64,000 nucleotides of DNA from Undibacterium sp. KW1 (GCF_009937955.1 NZ_AP018439.1:5518001-5582000), one strand, 5' to 3'. Positions 32,880-42,997 are shown, numbered from the stretch's first letter. Made by a program: numbers and translations. Notes: generated from the sequence alone by a model not told the origin.

Positions 32880-33452
32880 ATGACAATACGCCTGATCGTT
32901 GGCCTGGGTAATCCCGGCCCTGAATATGAACAAACCCGTCACAATGCCGGTTTCTGGCTGGTAGATCAATTGCCAGCCAGCCTGCAAAGGGACAAAAATT
33001 TCAATGCCCTGGTAGGCAAGACCCGCATTGCCAACCAGGAAGTGTGGTTGCTGGAGCCGCAAACCTTCATGAACCGTTCGGGGCAATCGGTAGGCGCGAT
33101 CTGCCGTTTCTACAAGATCACGCCAGACCAGGTGCTGGTCGTGCATGATGAACTGGATATCATGCCTGGCATTGCCAAGCTCAAACTTGGTGGTTCATCT
33201 GGCGGGCATAATGGCCTCAAGGATATTACTGCAGCTTTGGGCACCCAGGATTACTGGCGTTTGCGCATAGGCATAGGCCACCCACGCAGTTTGAATTTGA
33301 CGCAGGGTGTGGCGGACTTTGTCTTGCACAGGCCACGCAAGGAAGAACAGGGGCCGATAGACGAAGCCATCGCCAATAGCCTGGCTGTGCTACCCTTGCT
33401 GGTTGAAGGTAAATTCCCTGAAGCGATGATGCAACTCCATACAACAAAATGA
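32880..33452 (+). CDS. pth: Peptidyl-tRNA hydrolase Pth
   Basis: Pth releases peptides from prematurely dropped peptidyl-tRNA. 190 residues from ATG 32880; the frame is open earlier but only this start gives the canonical [20 protein letters not shown]. The catalytic His is in [10 protein letters not shown], with further family motifs [20 protein letters not shown] and [11 protein letters not shown]. The stop overlaps the next start (ATGA). Unlike many genomes, ychF is not next to it here but lies about 8.4 kb downstream on the same strand. Confidence 0.97.
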   Translation: MTIRLIVGLGNPGPEYEQTRHNAGFWLVDQLPASLQRDKNFNALVGKTRIANQEVWLLEPQTFMNRSGQSVGAICRFYKITPDQVLVVHDELDIMPGIAKLKLGGSSGGHNGLKDITAALGTQDYWRLRIGIGHPRSLNLTQGVADFVLHRPRKEEQGPIDEAIANSLAVLPLLVEGKFPEAMMQLHTTK

Positions 33453-34552
33453 GTTCAGCGATACAAATCCATGCCGGTCGCAAAGCCTATGCACACTTGC
33501 GTGAGCATGGCTTGCGCGCGCAGGATGTGGCCATCATCCCGGCGGCAGCGGGTGGCCCCAAGGGTTTGATATTGCAGGCTCTGGATCAATGGATATTTGG
33601 TGAATGGCTGCCAACTGCACCGCGTGAACGCACGCTGATCGGTGCATCAATTGGTGCCTGGCGCATGGCGGCGGCCAGCCATACTGACCCGGTGGCGGCT
33701 TTCCAGCGTCTGGGTGATTTGTATTGTGAACAGCGTTATCCTGAAAAACCTTCTGCCCACTATGTGACGCGCGAAATCCAGAATCTCTTGCATGACTTTA
33801 TCGGCGGGCATGAAGCAGAAGTCGTCAACCAGCCCTTGCACAGGCTGCATTTGCTGGCAGTGCGTGGCCGCGGCTTGCTGACAGCACCGCAATCGGTGAG
33901 CAAGGCCAAGGCTGGTTTTGTGGCGGCCACTTTTGCCAACCTGACTTCACGCTCACGCCTGGCAAGGCATATGGACCGCGTGATTGTTGGCGATACCCGT
34001 GATCCACTGTTCTGGCTGAAGGCGAAATTTGATGGTTTTGATACCCACTTTTGCCCGCTGAAAACGGACAACCTGGGCTGGTCGCTGCTGGCATCTGGCA
34101 CGCTGCCGCTGATCATGGAACCGGTCAGGAATATCCCACATACGCCAGCAGGTACTTACTGGGATGGCGGCATCATTGATTACCACCTGGCCCTGCCCTA
34201 CTCACGTGTGGCGGGCAGCAAGGATGGTGACCTGGTGCTCTACCCCCATTTTACAGATCACATCGTACCCGGCTGGCTGGACAAGCCCATGCCCTGGCGC
34301 AGGGCTGGCACAGGTGTCAATAGTCAATGGCTGGATAATGTGATCATGGTGTCACCATCTCCTTCTTTCCTGAAGACGCTGACACGTGGCAAGCTGCCGG
34401 ACAGAAAAGATTTTTTTTACTACGGACTGAATCACGATTTCCGCATTCAGAACTGGAAGCTGGCGATCAGCGAAAGCGGGCGCATGCGCGACGACTTTGC
34501 GGCATTTGTTGAGAAACCAAATCTTGATCTGGTGCAGGCTTTGAATTTTTAA
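33449..34552 (+). CDS. Patatin-like phospholipase family protein
   Basis: A 367-residue predicted Ser-Asp hydrolase. The oxyanion-hole loop is AAAGGPKG at about residue 33, the nucleophile elbow is GASIGAW at about residue 66 and the catalytic Asp lies in YWDGGIIDY at about residue 240. It lacks a signal peptide and is likely cytoplasmic. It overlaps pth by 4 bp, so expression is linked. Substrate unproven; patatins deacylate lipids. Confidence 0.85.
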   Translation: MSSAIQIHAGRKAYAHLREHGLRAQDVAIIPAAAGGPKGLILQALDQWIFGEWLPTAPRERTLIGASIGAWRMAAASHTDPVAAFQRLGDLYCEQRYPEKPSAHYVTREIQNLLHDFIGGHEAEVVNQPLHRLHLLAVRGRGLLTAPQSVSKAKAGFVAATFANLTSRSRLARHMDRVIVGDTRDPLFWLKAKFDGFDTHFCPLKTDNLGWSLLASGTLPLIMEPVRNIPHTPAGTYWDGGIIDYHLALPYSRVAGSKDGDLVLYPHFTDHIVPGWLDKPMPWRRAGTGVNSQWLDNVIMVSPSPSFLKTLTRGKLPDRKDFFYYGLNHDFRIQNWKLAISESGRMRDDFAAFVEKPNLDLVQALNF

Positions 34553-35154
34553 GCTGGTAGAGATAATTTTTGTTCGCGCTGCTCAGCCACATATTGCACA
34601 AGTTCAGGAAAGAATTCCAGAAAGCCTTTGCTCAATGCATCGTAATTGCTGAGCAAATCACCCAGGCCCGCACGCAACAAATCACCATTCTTTGACAGCC
34701 TTTGCGAAGTGCGTTCAACGGCAATTCTGACGCCGTCAAATTCATGATAAGAGCCCAGCCAGTCCTGGTTAAGCATGCGCGGCAAGGCTGCCTGCAGGCT
34801 GTCAGGCAAGATTATCGTTGATTGTGCTTGCAGGGCACCATAAAACCGCTGTATCAATTCCTGGCGTGCAACAGGGCTGCCTTGTGGCCAATGCTGGCTC
34901 AACACATGGTCATAAAAGATATCCAGCAAGATGCCGGCATAGCGGCGGTGCTGGTCCTGGAATAAGGCTTTGGCTTGCAAGACGATGGGATGGCTGTCGG
35001 TATAACTATCGACTTGCCTGTGTATCTGAATATCAGCCTGGATTTCAGGATGATAGAGCGCAGTGTCCTTTAGTTTGACAAAGTCACCGAGCAAGGCTCC
35101 CAGCATGGCGCGATCGCTATGCTGAGCCAGGTAGATGTGGGCAAGGTAATTCAT
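34549..35154 (-). CDS. Acyl carrier protein phosphodiesterase AcpH (DUF479)
   Basis: AcpH removes the 4'-phosphopantetheine group from holo-ACP. The 201 residues show the family N-terminus MNYLAHIYLAQHSDRAMLGALLGDFVK with the metal-binding His and Asp, then IQIHRQVDSYTDSHP and GILLDIFYDHVLSQHW. These place it in the HD-like DUF479 family. Its 3' end overlaps the convergent patatin gene by 4 bp. Confidence 0.88.
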   Translation of the reverse strand: MNYLAHIYLAQHSDRAMLGALLGDFVKLKDTALYHPEIQADIQIHRQVDSYTDSHPIVLQAKALFQDQHRRYAGILLDIFYDHVLSQHWPQGSPVARQELIQRFYGALQAQSTIILPDSLQAALPRMLNQDWLGSYHEFDGVRIAVERTSQRLSKNGDLLRAGLGDLLSNYDALSKGFLEFFPELVQYVAEQREQKLSLPA

Positions 35155-35215
35155 ATTCGCTGCAAGTATAGCTGGCTTTGTATTTGCCTGCTTCTGCGTC
35201 CAGATTACCTTATCT

Positions 35216-35428
35216 TTATTCCTCTATTTGCTCGCCATCTTTTTCGGCACCGTCAGACGCTGTCTTGGCGGTGGGCACATGCCGCCCCTGCTGCTTCAGT
35301 GCCTGCCTGAGCAGATACTCAACCTGGGCATTGGCACTGCGCAGCTCTTGCGCCGCCATGCGTTCGATCTCGTTCCACAACAGGGGATCGATACGCAGGG
35401 GGAAGGATTTTTTTCCTGGGCTGGCCAT
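35216..35428 (-). CDS. Arc-type ribbon-helix-helix DNA-binding protein
   Basis: A 70-residue protein with an Arc/MetJ ribbon-helix-helix pattern: KSFPLRIDPLLWNEIERMAAQELRSANAQVEYLLRQALKQQG. The first strand (SFPLRID) would contact the major groove as a dimer, and the C-terminal 25 residues are polar and probably flexible. It is the last gene of a three-gene operon with the PH-like and SPFH genes and overlaps the preceding stop by one base (TAATG). A palindromic operator stands before the operon, so it may be its own repressor; this is inference. Confidence 0.8.
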   Translation of the reverse strand: MASPGKKSFPLRIDPLLWNEIERMAAQELRSANAQVEYLLRQALKQQGRHVPTAKTASDGAEKDGEQIEE

Positions 35429-35883
35429 TAGCTGGCATTCAAACGTGGAGTGATATAACTAAGCAGCCGCTGCGGGTCTTGCGTGCCCAGGCGCAGTGCC
35501 TTGCCATTGCGCAAAACCACCAGTATTGCGGTGTTGCCAGTGGCGTTATATAACATGCCCTTGCTTGTGAATCTGATGGCATAACCTTCCATCATGCTCG
35601 TCGTGGTGGCTTCTACATAAGCGATATCCGACAGGGCAATTTTCCAGGAAGGAAAACCAATCAGACCAAAATGCCAGCGCAGATAACTTGCATCAACACT
35701 TATGGTCAAGGCCCCAAGTAAAGCCAGCAACAGCAGGCTCACCAGCGGTAAAGCCAGTTTGATGCCGGGCATTCCAGGCCCCAGGTATATCATTTGCACC
35801 GCGAGCAAGAGCACAGTACTGACAGGCAGGATAATCCACAACAACTTCATCCACTGTTTTTCCACATAGACTGGATGTTCCAT
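35428..35883 (-). CDS. Membrane protein with PH-like domain, uncharacterised
   Basis: 151 residues. Two hydrophobic segments lie at about 12-32 and 38-62, followed by a beta-rich domain (VDASYLRWHFGLIGFPSWKIALSDIAYVEAT) that resembles bacterial PH (bPH) domains. The motif LGTQDPQRLLSYI near the C-terminus is typical of that group. It lies 19 bp after the SPFH gene and one base into the RHH gene. The function is unknown; a role beside the SPFH scaffold in the membrane is plausible. Confidence 0.75.
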   Translation of the reverse strand: MEHPVYVEKQWMKLLWIILPVSTVLLLAVQMIYLGPGMPGIKLALPLVSLLLLALLGALTISVDASYLRWHFGLIGFPSWKIALSDIAYVEATTTSMMEGYAIRFTSKGMLYNATGNTAILVVLRNGKALRLGTQDPQRLLSYITPRLNAS

Positions 35884-35902
35884 TTTCTTATCTCGCTACA
35901 AA

Positions 35903-36823
35903 TTAATTGTATAAAGTGCCGGTATTAATGACGGGCTGGGTCTCTTTATCCGAGCACAGCACCACCAGCAAATTACTGACCATGGCCGCTTTTCTTTCAT
36001 CATCGAGTTCGCATATCTTGCGTTCTGACAGACCTTGCAAAGCAGCCTCCACCATGCTGACCGCACCATGCACGATTTTTTTGCGGGCGCTGATGATGGC
36101 TTCTGCCTGCTGGCGGCGCAACATGACCTGGGCAATTTCTGCGGCATAGGCCAGGTGCGTGAGCTTGGCGTCTTCCACATCAATGCCGGCTGCGGTAAAG
36201 CGCTTGTGCAATTCGTCACGCATGGCACCGGCGACGACATCCATGCCTGCGCGCAATGTGGTCTCGCCTTCAGCCAGGTCTTCACCGTCATCATAGGCAT
36301 ACTGGGTTGCCAGATGACGTATCGCTGCTTCAGACTGGATATTCACAAACCGCTCAAAATCATCGACATTGTAAATCGCCAGTGCCGTGTCCTGCACGCG
36401 CCAGATGATGGCCGCACCTATTTCAACAGGATTGCCGCGCTTGTCATTCACCTTCAGCGGAGCAGTGTTCAATGTACGGGCACGCAGGCTGAGTTTGCGT
36501 TTGGAATAAAAAGGATTAACCCAGCGCAGGCCTTCGCTGCGGTCTGTGCCCTTGTATTGTCCAAACAGCGACAACAAAGCCGCTTCATTCGGTTGCAACA
36601 TGTACAGGCCGGTGAGGATGAAAATACCCAGCACCACCGCAGCAAGCCGCATCAACACACCAGCCAGGCTGGGCTGCCCTGCACCGACCAGGTCAATAAA
36701 ACTATAGGCACCGCCTGCGACAAACAGCAGGCCGACAATGATCATGAAATAACCGTCCAGCGACGTAAGTGAACGTTCTTGTATTAATTTTTTACCAGTC
36801 GCCGACACTGAGGTAGTACTCAT
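35903..36823 (-). CDS. SPFH (band 7/prohibitin-like) domain membrane protein
   Basis: 306 residues from ATG 36823, with AGGAG upstream. Two membrane segments lie at about 25-45 and 52-75, then the SPFH domain begins at QPNEAALLSLFGQYKGTDRSEGLRWVNPF. The EIGAAIIWRVQDTALAIYNVDDFERFV and AGIDVEDAKLTHLAYAAEIAQ segments are characteristic, with a Gln/Ala-rich helix QVMLRRQQAEAIISARKKIV. SPFH proteins build ring-like membrane assemblies. The promoter and operator stand directly upstream. Confidence 0.9.
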   Translation of the reverse strand: MSTTSVSATGKKLIQERSLTSLDGYFMIIVGLLFVAGGAYSFIDLVGAGQPSLAGVLMRLAAVVLGIFILTGLYMLQPNEAALLSLFGQYKGTDRSEGLRWVNPFYSKRKLSLRARTLNTAPLKVNDKRGNPVEIGAAIIWRVQDTALAIYNVDDFERFVNIQSEAAIRHLATQYAYDDGEDLAEGETTLRAGMDVVAGAMRDELHKRFTAAGIDVEDAKLTHLAYAAEIAQVMLRRQQAEAIISARKKIVHGAVSMVEAALQGLSERKICELDDERKAAMVSNLLVVLCSDKETQPVINTGTLYN

Positions 36824-36842
36824 ACTTTCTCCTGATAGATGG

Positions 36843-36894
36843 CACTTTGAAATCAAAGTGATATCACTTTAGAGCGCAGACATGGAATTGTCAA
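36843..36894 (-). promoter_or_regulatory. Strong promoter with palindromic operator for the SPFH operon
   Basis: On the minus strand TTGACA (36889-36894) and TAAAGT (36866-36871) are separated by exactly 17 bases. The -10 is overlapped by the perfect 16-bp palindrome AAAGTGATATCACTTT (36855-36870), and a second inverted repeat, CACTTTGA-AA-TCAAAGTG (36843-36860), shares one arm with it. Three half-sites of CACTTT/AAAGTG thus cover about -12 to +16, a repressor-type arrangement. The SPFH start follows 20 bases later. Confidence 0.75.
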
Positions 36895-36945
36895 GGACGT
36901 TGATAAAATGAATGAAGTTACAGTTCAGCAGGCGAAAAATAACAA

Positions 36946-36972
36946 AAAGGCTACTCTTTACGAATAGCCTTT
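36946..36972 (-). terminator. Rho-independent terminator of the MFS gene
   Basis: AAAGGCTA (36946-36953) and TAGCCTTT (36965-36972) form an 8-bp stem; on the minus strand it is followed by TTGTTATTTTT. It lies 36 bases after the MFS stop. Confidence 0.75.
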
Positions 36973-37008
36973 CAGGTTGACGGACTTACGGTAAATATCT
37001 GCCGGTGT

Positions 37009-38331
37009 TCAGGATAGCGGGAACAAATTCTTCACGCGGTTACCGGCAAGTTGCTTGCTCGCCGCCAGCACTGACAGGCAAGTCCTGGGCTTGCAAGTGA
37101 CTTTTGCAGGCGCTATTACAGGCTTTACAACCGCCTCACTCTCAGCGCGATGCTCTTCAACCGGCTTGCTGCGGGTACCGGCAAAATACATCAACACGCC
37201 CAGCATGGTCGCCGAGATCAATACCCAGAACATGACATCGCTATGAAAATGCGCCAGCAGGTAACCGCAAATCACAGGATTGAGTGCAGCGCCAAACATG
37301 GCCAGGCTCTGCGCCCCGTAATAACTGCCGCGCTTGTCGGCAGGGGCGATCATGTCGATGAACATATATTCACAGGGAATGACGATGACCTCACCCACCG
37401 TGAAGACCAGGGTTGCCAGCACCCAGCTCATGGCACTGCCAGCATGCATGAAGCCCAGCAAACCCATGGCATACAAAGTGGCACCCAGACTGACCCATCG
37501 GAACAGGTATTTTTGCTGCATCAGCTTACCTACCGGATATTGCAGAGCCACCACAGTCACCGCATTGGTGATGAGGATAAATGGCAGCAATTGCGCGGTC
37601 GCCTGCGTACCCTGGCTGACCATCAGGTATTGCGACAGATAACCCGAGACGAAACGGCCAAACACAAAGGACGTGAGCACGCTGCCCATGGAAAACAGGA
37701 TGAGGCGGCGGTCACTTCTCAGCACGCGCATGGTCGCCCTGAAACCGGCGGGGCTGGATCTGCTTGCTTCTCCTGTCTTGAGTGCAGTGCCAGACTTGCC
37801 CAGCACCTGCGACGCCAGCAGCGAAAATGCAGCCGCCATCCACAAGGGTCCGGACACCTTGATGGCAAACAGCCATGCACCCAGCACCGGCCCCAGGGCA
37901 AATGCCACATTGATCAGGGTGTAGTTCAGAGAAAATGCCTTTGGTCTTTGATCGGGCGGCAACAGATCAGCCAGTGTGGCTTTCAGGGAAATACCACGCA
38001 AGGTCAGTGCCGACTCTATGCACATCAGGGCAAACAGCGCTGTCCATGCATTCGGCACTATCGTCAGCGTGGCCGTGCTGACAGCAACGACGATGCCTGT
38101 CAGTTTCATCAACAAATTCTTGCTGAGCCGGTCAGCCAGATAACCGGCATACAGGCTGAAGAGGGTAGAAGAAAAAATACTACCACCCAGGACCCAGCCT
38201 ATGGTTTGCTGGTTAATACCGAGGTGTTCATAGAGGTACAACGCCATAAAAGGTAGGGCAACTGCACGCCCCATGACAAACACAAAAGAACTGAATAAAA
38301 GCCGTATCACGGCGGCGGGAAAGCGGGACAT
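37009..38331 (-). CDS. MFS transporter, divergent from SgrR-like regulator
   Basis: A 12-helix major facilitator, 440 residues from ATG 38331, which has AAAGGA at good spacing. Loop 2-3 is LYAGYLADRLSKNLLMKL, close to the MdtH/YcgR-like drug efflux group. The C-terminus extends about 45 residues past the last helix and is basic. The divergent neighbour is an SgrR-family activator; in E. coli sgrR sits beside the MFS sugar exporter setA, so a regulatory link is likely. Confidence 0.92.
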   Translation of the reverse strand: MSRFPAAVIRLLFSSFVFVMGRAVALPFMALYLYEHLGINQQTIGWVLGGSIFSSTLFSLYAGYLADRLSKNLLMKLTGIVVAVSTATLTIVPNAWTALFALMCIESALTLRGISLKATLADLLPPDQRPKAFSLNYTLINVAFALGPVLGAWLFAIKVSGPLWMAAAFSLLASQVLGKSGTALKTGEASRSSPAGFRATMRVLRSDRRLILFSMGSVLTSFVFGRFVSGYLSQYLMVSQGTQATAQLLPFILITNAVTVVALQYPVGKLMQQKYLFRWVSLGATLYAMGLLGFMHAGSAMSWVLATLVFTVGEVIVIPCEYMFIDMIAPADKRGSYYGAQSLAMFGAALNPVICGYLLAHFHSDVMFWVLISATMLGVLMYFAGTRSKPVEEHRAESEAVVKPVIAPAKVTCKPRTCLSVLAASKQLAGNRVKNLFPLS

Positions 38332-38472
38332 CATCTTCCTTTTCTGTACATTCAACAACAGATGGGTACTGATGTCAGACAGTATGGTAAAAAAAGCTGA
38401 AAGGAAAAATGGATATAATTTAAAAAAATTTTTCCCCTTTTATGGGCCAGGCCAGCGCTTACACTATCCCGC

Positions 38473-40158
38473 ATGAAACTGCTCGATCATTACCGCAAGC
38501 TGCATGCTTTCCTGCAGCATCATGAACAACAACCTGGCCTGCCCGCTCTGGCACTGGCCATGCATTGCAGTGAGCGCAATATGCGCAACCTGCTGGCAAA
38601 AATGCAGCAACGCGGCTGGCTGGACTGGCAGGCTGGGAGTGGGCGTGGCAATCACTCGCAATTGCAGCTTTTGCAAACCCCGGATAACCTGGCGCTTGAT
38701 CATCTGTCGCAATACCTGGCACGTGGTGATCTGGAGCAGGCTTTTGCCAGTCTCGACGATCACCAGCGCCAGCAACTTGCAAGCCGTCTGCCGGATTACC
38801 TGGGCATGCCAGACAGTGCCTGCCGCAGCTTGCGCATGCCCCTGTTCCGGAGCGTAGAAAGCCTGGACCCTTTAAAAGTCTATGGCCGTCTCGAAGCACA
38901 TCTGGTACGGCAGATTTTTTCGCGGCTGACAACCTTTGATCATGAACAGAATGCCTTGCGCCCGGCAATTGCCCATCACTGGGAAAGCGAAAAAAATGGC
39001 AGCATCTGGCATTTCTGGTTGCGCTCCGGCCTAAGTTTTCATGACGGTACTGAACTGAGCACAGAAGATGTCAAGGCCAGCTTCTTGCGACTGCGTGATG
39101 AATCAGCGATTTACCAACGCTTATATCGTCACCTGCAATATGTGGAGACTGGCCCCAGCCAGCGCGTGAGTTTTTATCTCGATCACCCTGACCAGTTGTG
39201 GCCAAATTGTCTGGCCACTGCCAACTCCTCCATCGTGCCACGTCAACGTGCAGTTGACTTTGCACGCTTCCCGGTTGGCAGTGGTGCATTCCGCGTGATA
39301 CGCAACAACACCTACCAACTGACCTTGCAGGCTTTCAAGGATTATTACCGCGAACGCCCTTTGCTTGATGAAATAGATTTGTGGATGCTGCCGCCGCCAT
39401 CCGGCCCATCAGGCTTTGATTTGCAGTTTGGTTATGCGAACCAGGATTGTTCAAAAAAACAAACGATTGCCGGTGCAGAGTCCGGTTGCACTTACATCAT
39501 CTGTAATTCTTCGCGCAGCTTTTTTAAAACTGCAGAGCAAAGGCTGGCACTGGCAGACTGGCTGGCACCCGAAACCTTATTTGATCCAGAAGAACGTAGC
39601 AGGAAACCGGCCTCAGGCTTGCTCGCCATCTGGAAGCACCGCGTCGCAAAAAAACCCAGATGCAGCAGCTTCAAGGCTGGCAGTAAATTACGCATGGTCA
39701 GCGGCCAGACGGCAGAAATGCTGAGCCTGGCGCAAGCAGTGAAACAAAGACTGGAAGCGGGTGGCATCACGGTTCATTGGACCAGCCTGCCCTATGACCA
39801 ACTGCTGGCACGCGAATGGATGAAAGACGCTGATATCGTCGTGACCCGCGAAGTCATGCATGATGACCAGGATTTTGGTTGCTATGAATGGTTCCTGGCC
39901 GACAGTGTCTTCCGCCGCTGGATGCCCGCCAGCGCCCTGAAACCTCTGGATGCTGACCTGATGAAGGTCAGGGAACTGGCAGACAGCAAACGCCGCATGC
40001 TGGCCTATGCACGCATAGGAAGGCGGCTCGTCAAAGAAGGCTGGATGATCCCCATCTCGCATGAAAACCAGCAAGTCAGTATTGCCCCGCATGTGGCGGG
40101 CGTGAGGATGACGCCGTTTGGTTTTGTGTCTTTCAATGAACTGTGGTTGCGGCACTAA
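38473..40158 (+). CDS. SgrR-family transcriptional regulator
   Basis: 561 residues. The N-terminal about 115 residues form a winged helix (LALAMHCSERNMRNLLAKMQQRGWLDWQAG), and the rest is an ABC solute-binding domain of family 5 (FSRLTTFDHEQNALRPAIAHHW, SFHDGTELSTEDVKASFLRLRDE). This is the SgrR architecture, in which the binding domain senses a small ligand in the cytoplasm. There is no signal peptide, fitting a cytoplasmic regulator. It diverges from the MFS gene; the 141-bp gap between them holds an AT-rich block around 38413-38430. Confidence 0.93.
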   Translation: MKLLDHYRKLHAFLQHHEQQPGLPALALAMHCSERNMRNLLAKMQQRGWLDWQAGSGRGNHSQLQLLQTPDNLALDHLSQYLARGDLEQAFASLDDHQRQQLASRLPDYLGMPDSACRSLRMPLFRSVESLDPLKVYGRLEAHLVRQIFSRLTTFDHEQNALRPAIAHHWESEKNGSIWHFWLRSGLSFHDGTELSTEDVKASFLRLRDESAIYQRLYRHLQYVETGPSQRVSFYLDHPDQLWPNCLATANSSIVPRQRAVDFARFPVGSGAFRVIRNNTYQLTLQAFKDYYRERPLLDEIDLWMLPPPSGPSGFDLQFGYANQDCSKKQTIAGAESGCTYIICNSSRSFFKTAEQRLALADWLAPETLFDPEERSRKPASGLLAIWKHRVAKKPRCSSFKAGSKLRMVSGQTAEMLSLAQAVKQRLEAGGITVHWTSLPYDQLLAREWMKDADIVVTREVMHDDQDFGCYEWFLADSVFRRWMPASALKPLDADLMKVRELADSKRRMLAYARIGRRLVKEGWMIPISHENQQVSIAPHVAGVRMTPFGFVSFNELWLRH

Positions 40159-40271
40159 GCTGGCTTTTGAGAGTGCCTATCGTGCTTATAGTGCATATGA
40201 AAATCCGGCCATAGCGGGGTAATTGCTTTCTACGGTAAGATGCCGATCCAGCCATCCTTTGTTTGAACAGC

Positions 40272-41665
40272 ATGAAAACCCGCATCCGCACTGAAGCCGC
40301 CGCCCTCTGGACCATTGCCTGGCCTGTCCTGATAGGACAACTGGCCACCGTAGGCATGAGTGTGGCTGACGTCGCCATGACCGGCCACCTCAGTGCGAAC
40401 GACCTGGCTGCGGCGTCACTGGGCGCAAATGTCTGGGTGATTATCCTGGTCAGCGTGATGGGCATCATGATGGCGGTGAATACCGTCATCGCCCATGAAG
40501 TCGGCGCAGAAAATCATGAGCGTGTGCCACACATGGTGCGCCAGGCTTTGTGGCTGGGCCTGGGTGTAGGCCTGGTTGGTTGCGTGCTGTTGAATATCGC
40601 CACGCTGGTTTTCAATTACCTGCAACTGGATCCGGCCATCAATGCCAAGGCTTCAGAGTTTGTACATGTCATCAGCCTGGGCATGCCTGCCTTTGCCATG
40701 TATCGCGCCCTGTATGGTTACACCACCAGCCTGAACCAGACCAAGCCTGTGATGGTGATTGCACTCGGTGGTTTGGCTTTTAATATCATCATCAACTGGC
40801 TGTTTATTTACGGCCATTTGGGTTTCCCCAAGCTGGGTTCTACCGGCTGCGCCATGGCTACCGGTATGGGCCTGTGGCTGATGCTGGGTGCAATGCTATT
40901 CTGGATGCGTCGGGCCGAAGCCTACAAAGAGACTTTCCCTTTCAGCCATTATGAATCTCCAAACTGGGCAGAGATACGCTCTACCCTGCGCCTGGGCCTG
41001 CCTATAGGTGTTACCTATTTTGCTGAAGTGTCGGCGTTTGGCGCTGTCGGTTTGCTGATTGCCCGCTTTGGCGTGGTACCAGTTTCGGCCAACCAGATCG
41101 CTCTGAATTTTTCATCACTGGTGTTCATGGTGCCCCTGAGTCTTGGCATTGCTCTGACCACACGGGTCGGGCAAACCCTCGGGAAGGCGACCCGGAGCGG
41201 GCGCGCTTTATCTCCTGGACTGGCTATGCGCTATCGACCAGCTTTGCCGTCATATCGGCATTGGGCATCATGATCTTCCGCGATCTGGTGGCGGCAGCCT
41301 ATACCTCTGACCCGGCGGTGCAGGCCATGGCATCCGAGTTGCTGCTGTATGCGGCGATCTTCCAGTTGTCTGATGCGGCACAAGTCACGGCATCCTGCGC
41401 CATACGCGGCTACAAAGTCACGCGCACGCCGATGCTGATACACCTGATGGCCTTTTATGGCTTTGCCCTGCCTATAGGCTGTGTGCTGGGGTTGGCACCG
41501 GCCTGGTTGCCATGGCATCCAGAAGAACCGATGGCGGCACGCGGTTTTTGGATAGGCTTGGTGCTCGGCCTGACGATCGCTGGCTTCATGCTGACTGGCT
41601 TGCTGCATAAACTTAGTGAACGCAGGATACGGCAGGCAGCTGGCTTGCCTGGCGCAGTTGCCTGA
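40272..41665 (+). pseudogene. MATE family efflux transporter, frameshifted
   Basis: A multidrug/toxin extrusion transporter in two frames. The first part, from ATG 40272 (MKTRIRTEAAALWTIAWPVL), contains about nine helices and runs to QTLGKATRSG, after which the frame is nonsense and stops at 41273. The second part (SALGIMIFRDLVAAAYTSDP...) continues in another frame to 41665. Inserting one G in the GGG at 41181-41183 restores QTLGEGDPERARFISWTGYA, the known MATE sequence. The full product would be about 464 residues. Either a one-base deletion or a homopolymer sequencing error. Confidence 0.88.
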
Positions 41666-41735
41666 CATCAGTTTTTTTGAAAAAGTTATAAAAGTCATAA
41701 AAACAAGGGCCAAGCTATCAATTTGACTACTAAAG

Positions 41736-41836
41736 ACCCGCTATTAACCGGATAACTGCTGTATTTATCAGCAAGATTTCTGGCAATTCAGGCCAGAAAC
41801 GGTCTGAGGGGCAGGCTTTCCGGTAAAATAGCGGGT
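41736..41836 (+). promoter_or_regulatory. Nested inverted repeats upstream of ychF
   Basis: ACCCGCTATTAACCGG (41736-41751) and CCGGTAAAATAGCGGGT (41820-41836) are nearly perfect inverted repeats 68 bases apart. Between them TTTCTGGC (41777-41784) and GCCAGAAA (41792-41799) form a perfect 8-bp hairpin, and a GCTG/CAGC pair lies near 41757-41772. The right arm includes TAAAAT (41824-41829), a likely -10. Whether this is a structured RNA or a promoter with operator halves cannot be told from sequence alone. Confidence 0.5.
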
Positions 41837-41862
41837 TAATCAAATCCAACTGGCAAAACATC

Positions 41863-42954
41863 ATGAGTCTCAAATGCGGCATCGTCGGCCTGCCTAACGT
41901 CGGCAAATCCACCCTGTTCAATGCACTGACCAAAGCAGGTATACCGGCAGAAAATTATCCTTTCTGTACTATCGAGCCTAACGTCGGTGTTGTTGAGGTA
42001 CCTGATCCACGTCTGAAGCAATTGTCTGACATCGTCAAGCCTGAACGCATCCAGAACGCCATCGTTGAATTTGTCGATATTGCTGGCCTGGTGGCCGGTG
42101 CCTCCAAAGGTGAAGGTCTGGGCAACCAGTTCCTCGCGCACATCCGCGAAACTGACGCCATCGTCAACGTCGTGCGCTGCTTTGAAGATGACAACGTCAT
42201 CCACGTTGCTGGCAAAGTCAGCCCGCTCGACGATATCGAGGTTATCCAGACTGAGCTGGCCCTGGCTGACATGGGTACGGTAGAAAAAGCCATCCACCGC
42301 GAAAACAAGAAAGCCCGCTCTGGCGATAAAGATGCTTTGAAACTGGTCACCGTGCTGGAACGCATCATGCCAGCACTGAACGATGCCAAACCAGTGCGCG
42401 CCCTGGGTCTGGATGCAGAAGAAATGCTGCTGATCAAGCCACTGTGCCTGATCACGGCCAAACCGGCGATGTATGTTGCCAACGTCTCTGACAGCGGCTT
42501 TACCAACAACCCATTGCTGGACCAGTTGACTGCCTACGCAGCATCCCAGAATGCCCCTATCGTCGCCATCTGCGCTTCGATAGAATCTGAAATCGCTGAC
42601 CTCGACGATGCCGACAAGGCAGACTTCCTGGCCGACATGGGCATGGAAGAACCAGGCCTCGACCGCCTGATACGCGCTGCATTCAAACTGCTGGGCCTGC
42701 AAACCTATTTCACCGCTGGCGTCAAGGAAGTACGCGCCTGGACCATACACGTAGGTGACACCGCCCCGCAAGCAGCAGGCGTCATCCACACCGACTTCGA
42801 ACGCGGTTTCATCCGCGCCCAGACGATTGCATTTGATGATTACATCACTTACAAGGGCGAAACCGGTGCCAAGGAAGCAGGCAAGATGCGCGCCGAGGGC
42901 AAGGAATATGTGGTCAAGGATGGTGATGTGCTGAACTTCTTGTTTAACGTCTAA
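41863..42954 (+). CDS. ychF: Redox-regulated ATPase/GTPase YchF
   Basis: YchF is an Obg-family P-loop NTPase that binds ribosomes and prefers ATP in studied homologues. 363 residues, the usual length. G1 is [10 protein letters not shown]3 [20 protein letters not shown]; a helical domain follows and a C-terminal TGS-like domain ends with [25 protein letters not shown]. The gene is followed by a strong terminator. Confidence 0.97.
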   Translation: MSLKCGIVGLPNVGKSTLFNALTKAGIPAENYPFCTIEPNVGVVEVPDPRLKQLSDIVKPERIQNAIVEFVDIAGLVAGASKGEGLGNQFLAHIRETDAIVNVVRCFEDDNVIHVAGKVSPLDDIEVIQTELALADMGTVEKAIHRENKKARSGDKDALKLVTVLERIMPALNDAKPVRALGLDAEEMLLIKPLCLITAKPAMYVANVSDSGFTNNPLLDQLTAYAASQNAPIVAICASIESEIADLDDADKADFLADMGMEEPGLDRLIRAAFKLLGLQTYFTAGVKEVRAWTIHVGDTAPQAAGVIHTDFERGFIRAQTIAFDDYITYKGETGAKEAGKMRAEGKEYVVKDGDVLNFLFNV

Positions 42955-42997
42955 ATAAGGTCTAAAAGAATCTGGTCAGCATCAGAAAATCCCACAA

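Noticed and set aside
37150..38256. A 368-codon plus-strand frame opposite the MFS gene.
   Set aside because: Very His/Gln-rich composition typical of a reverse-strand shadow of hydrophobic codons.
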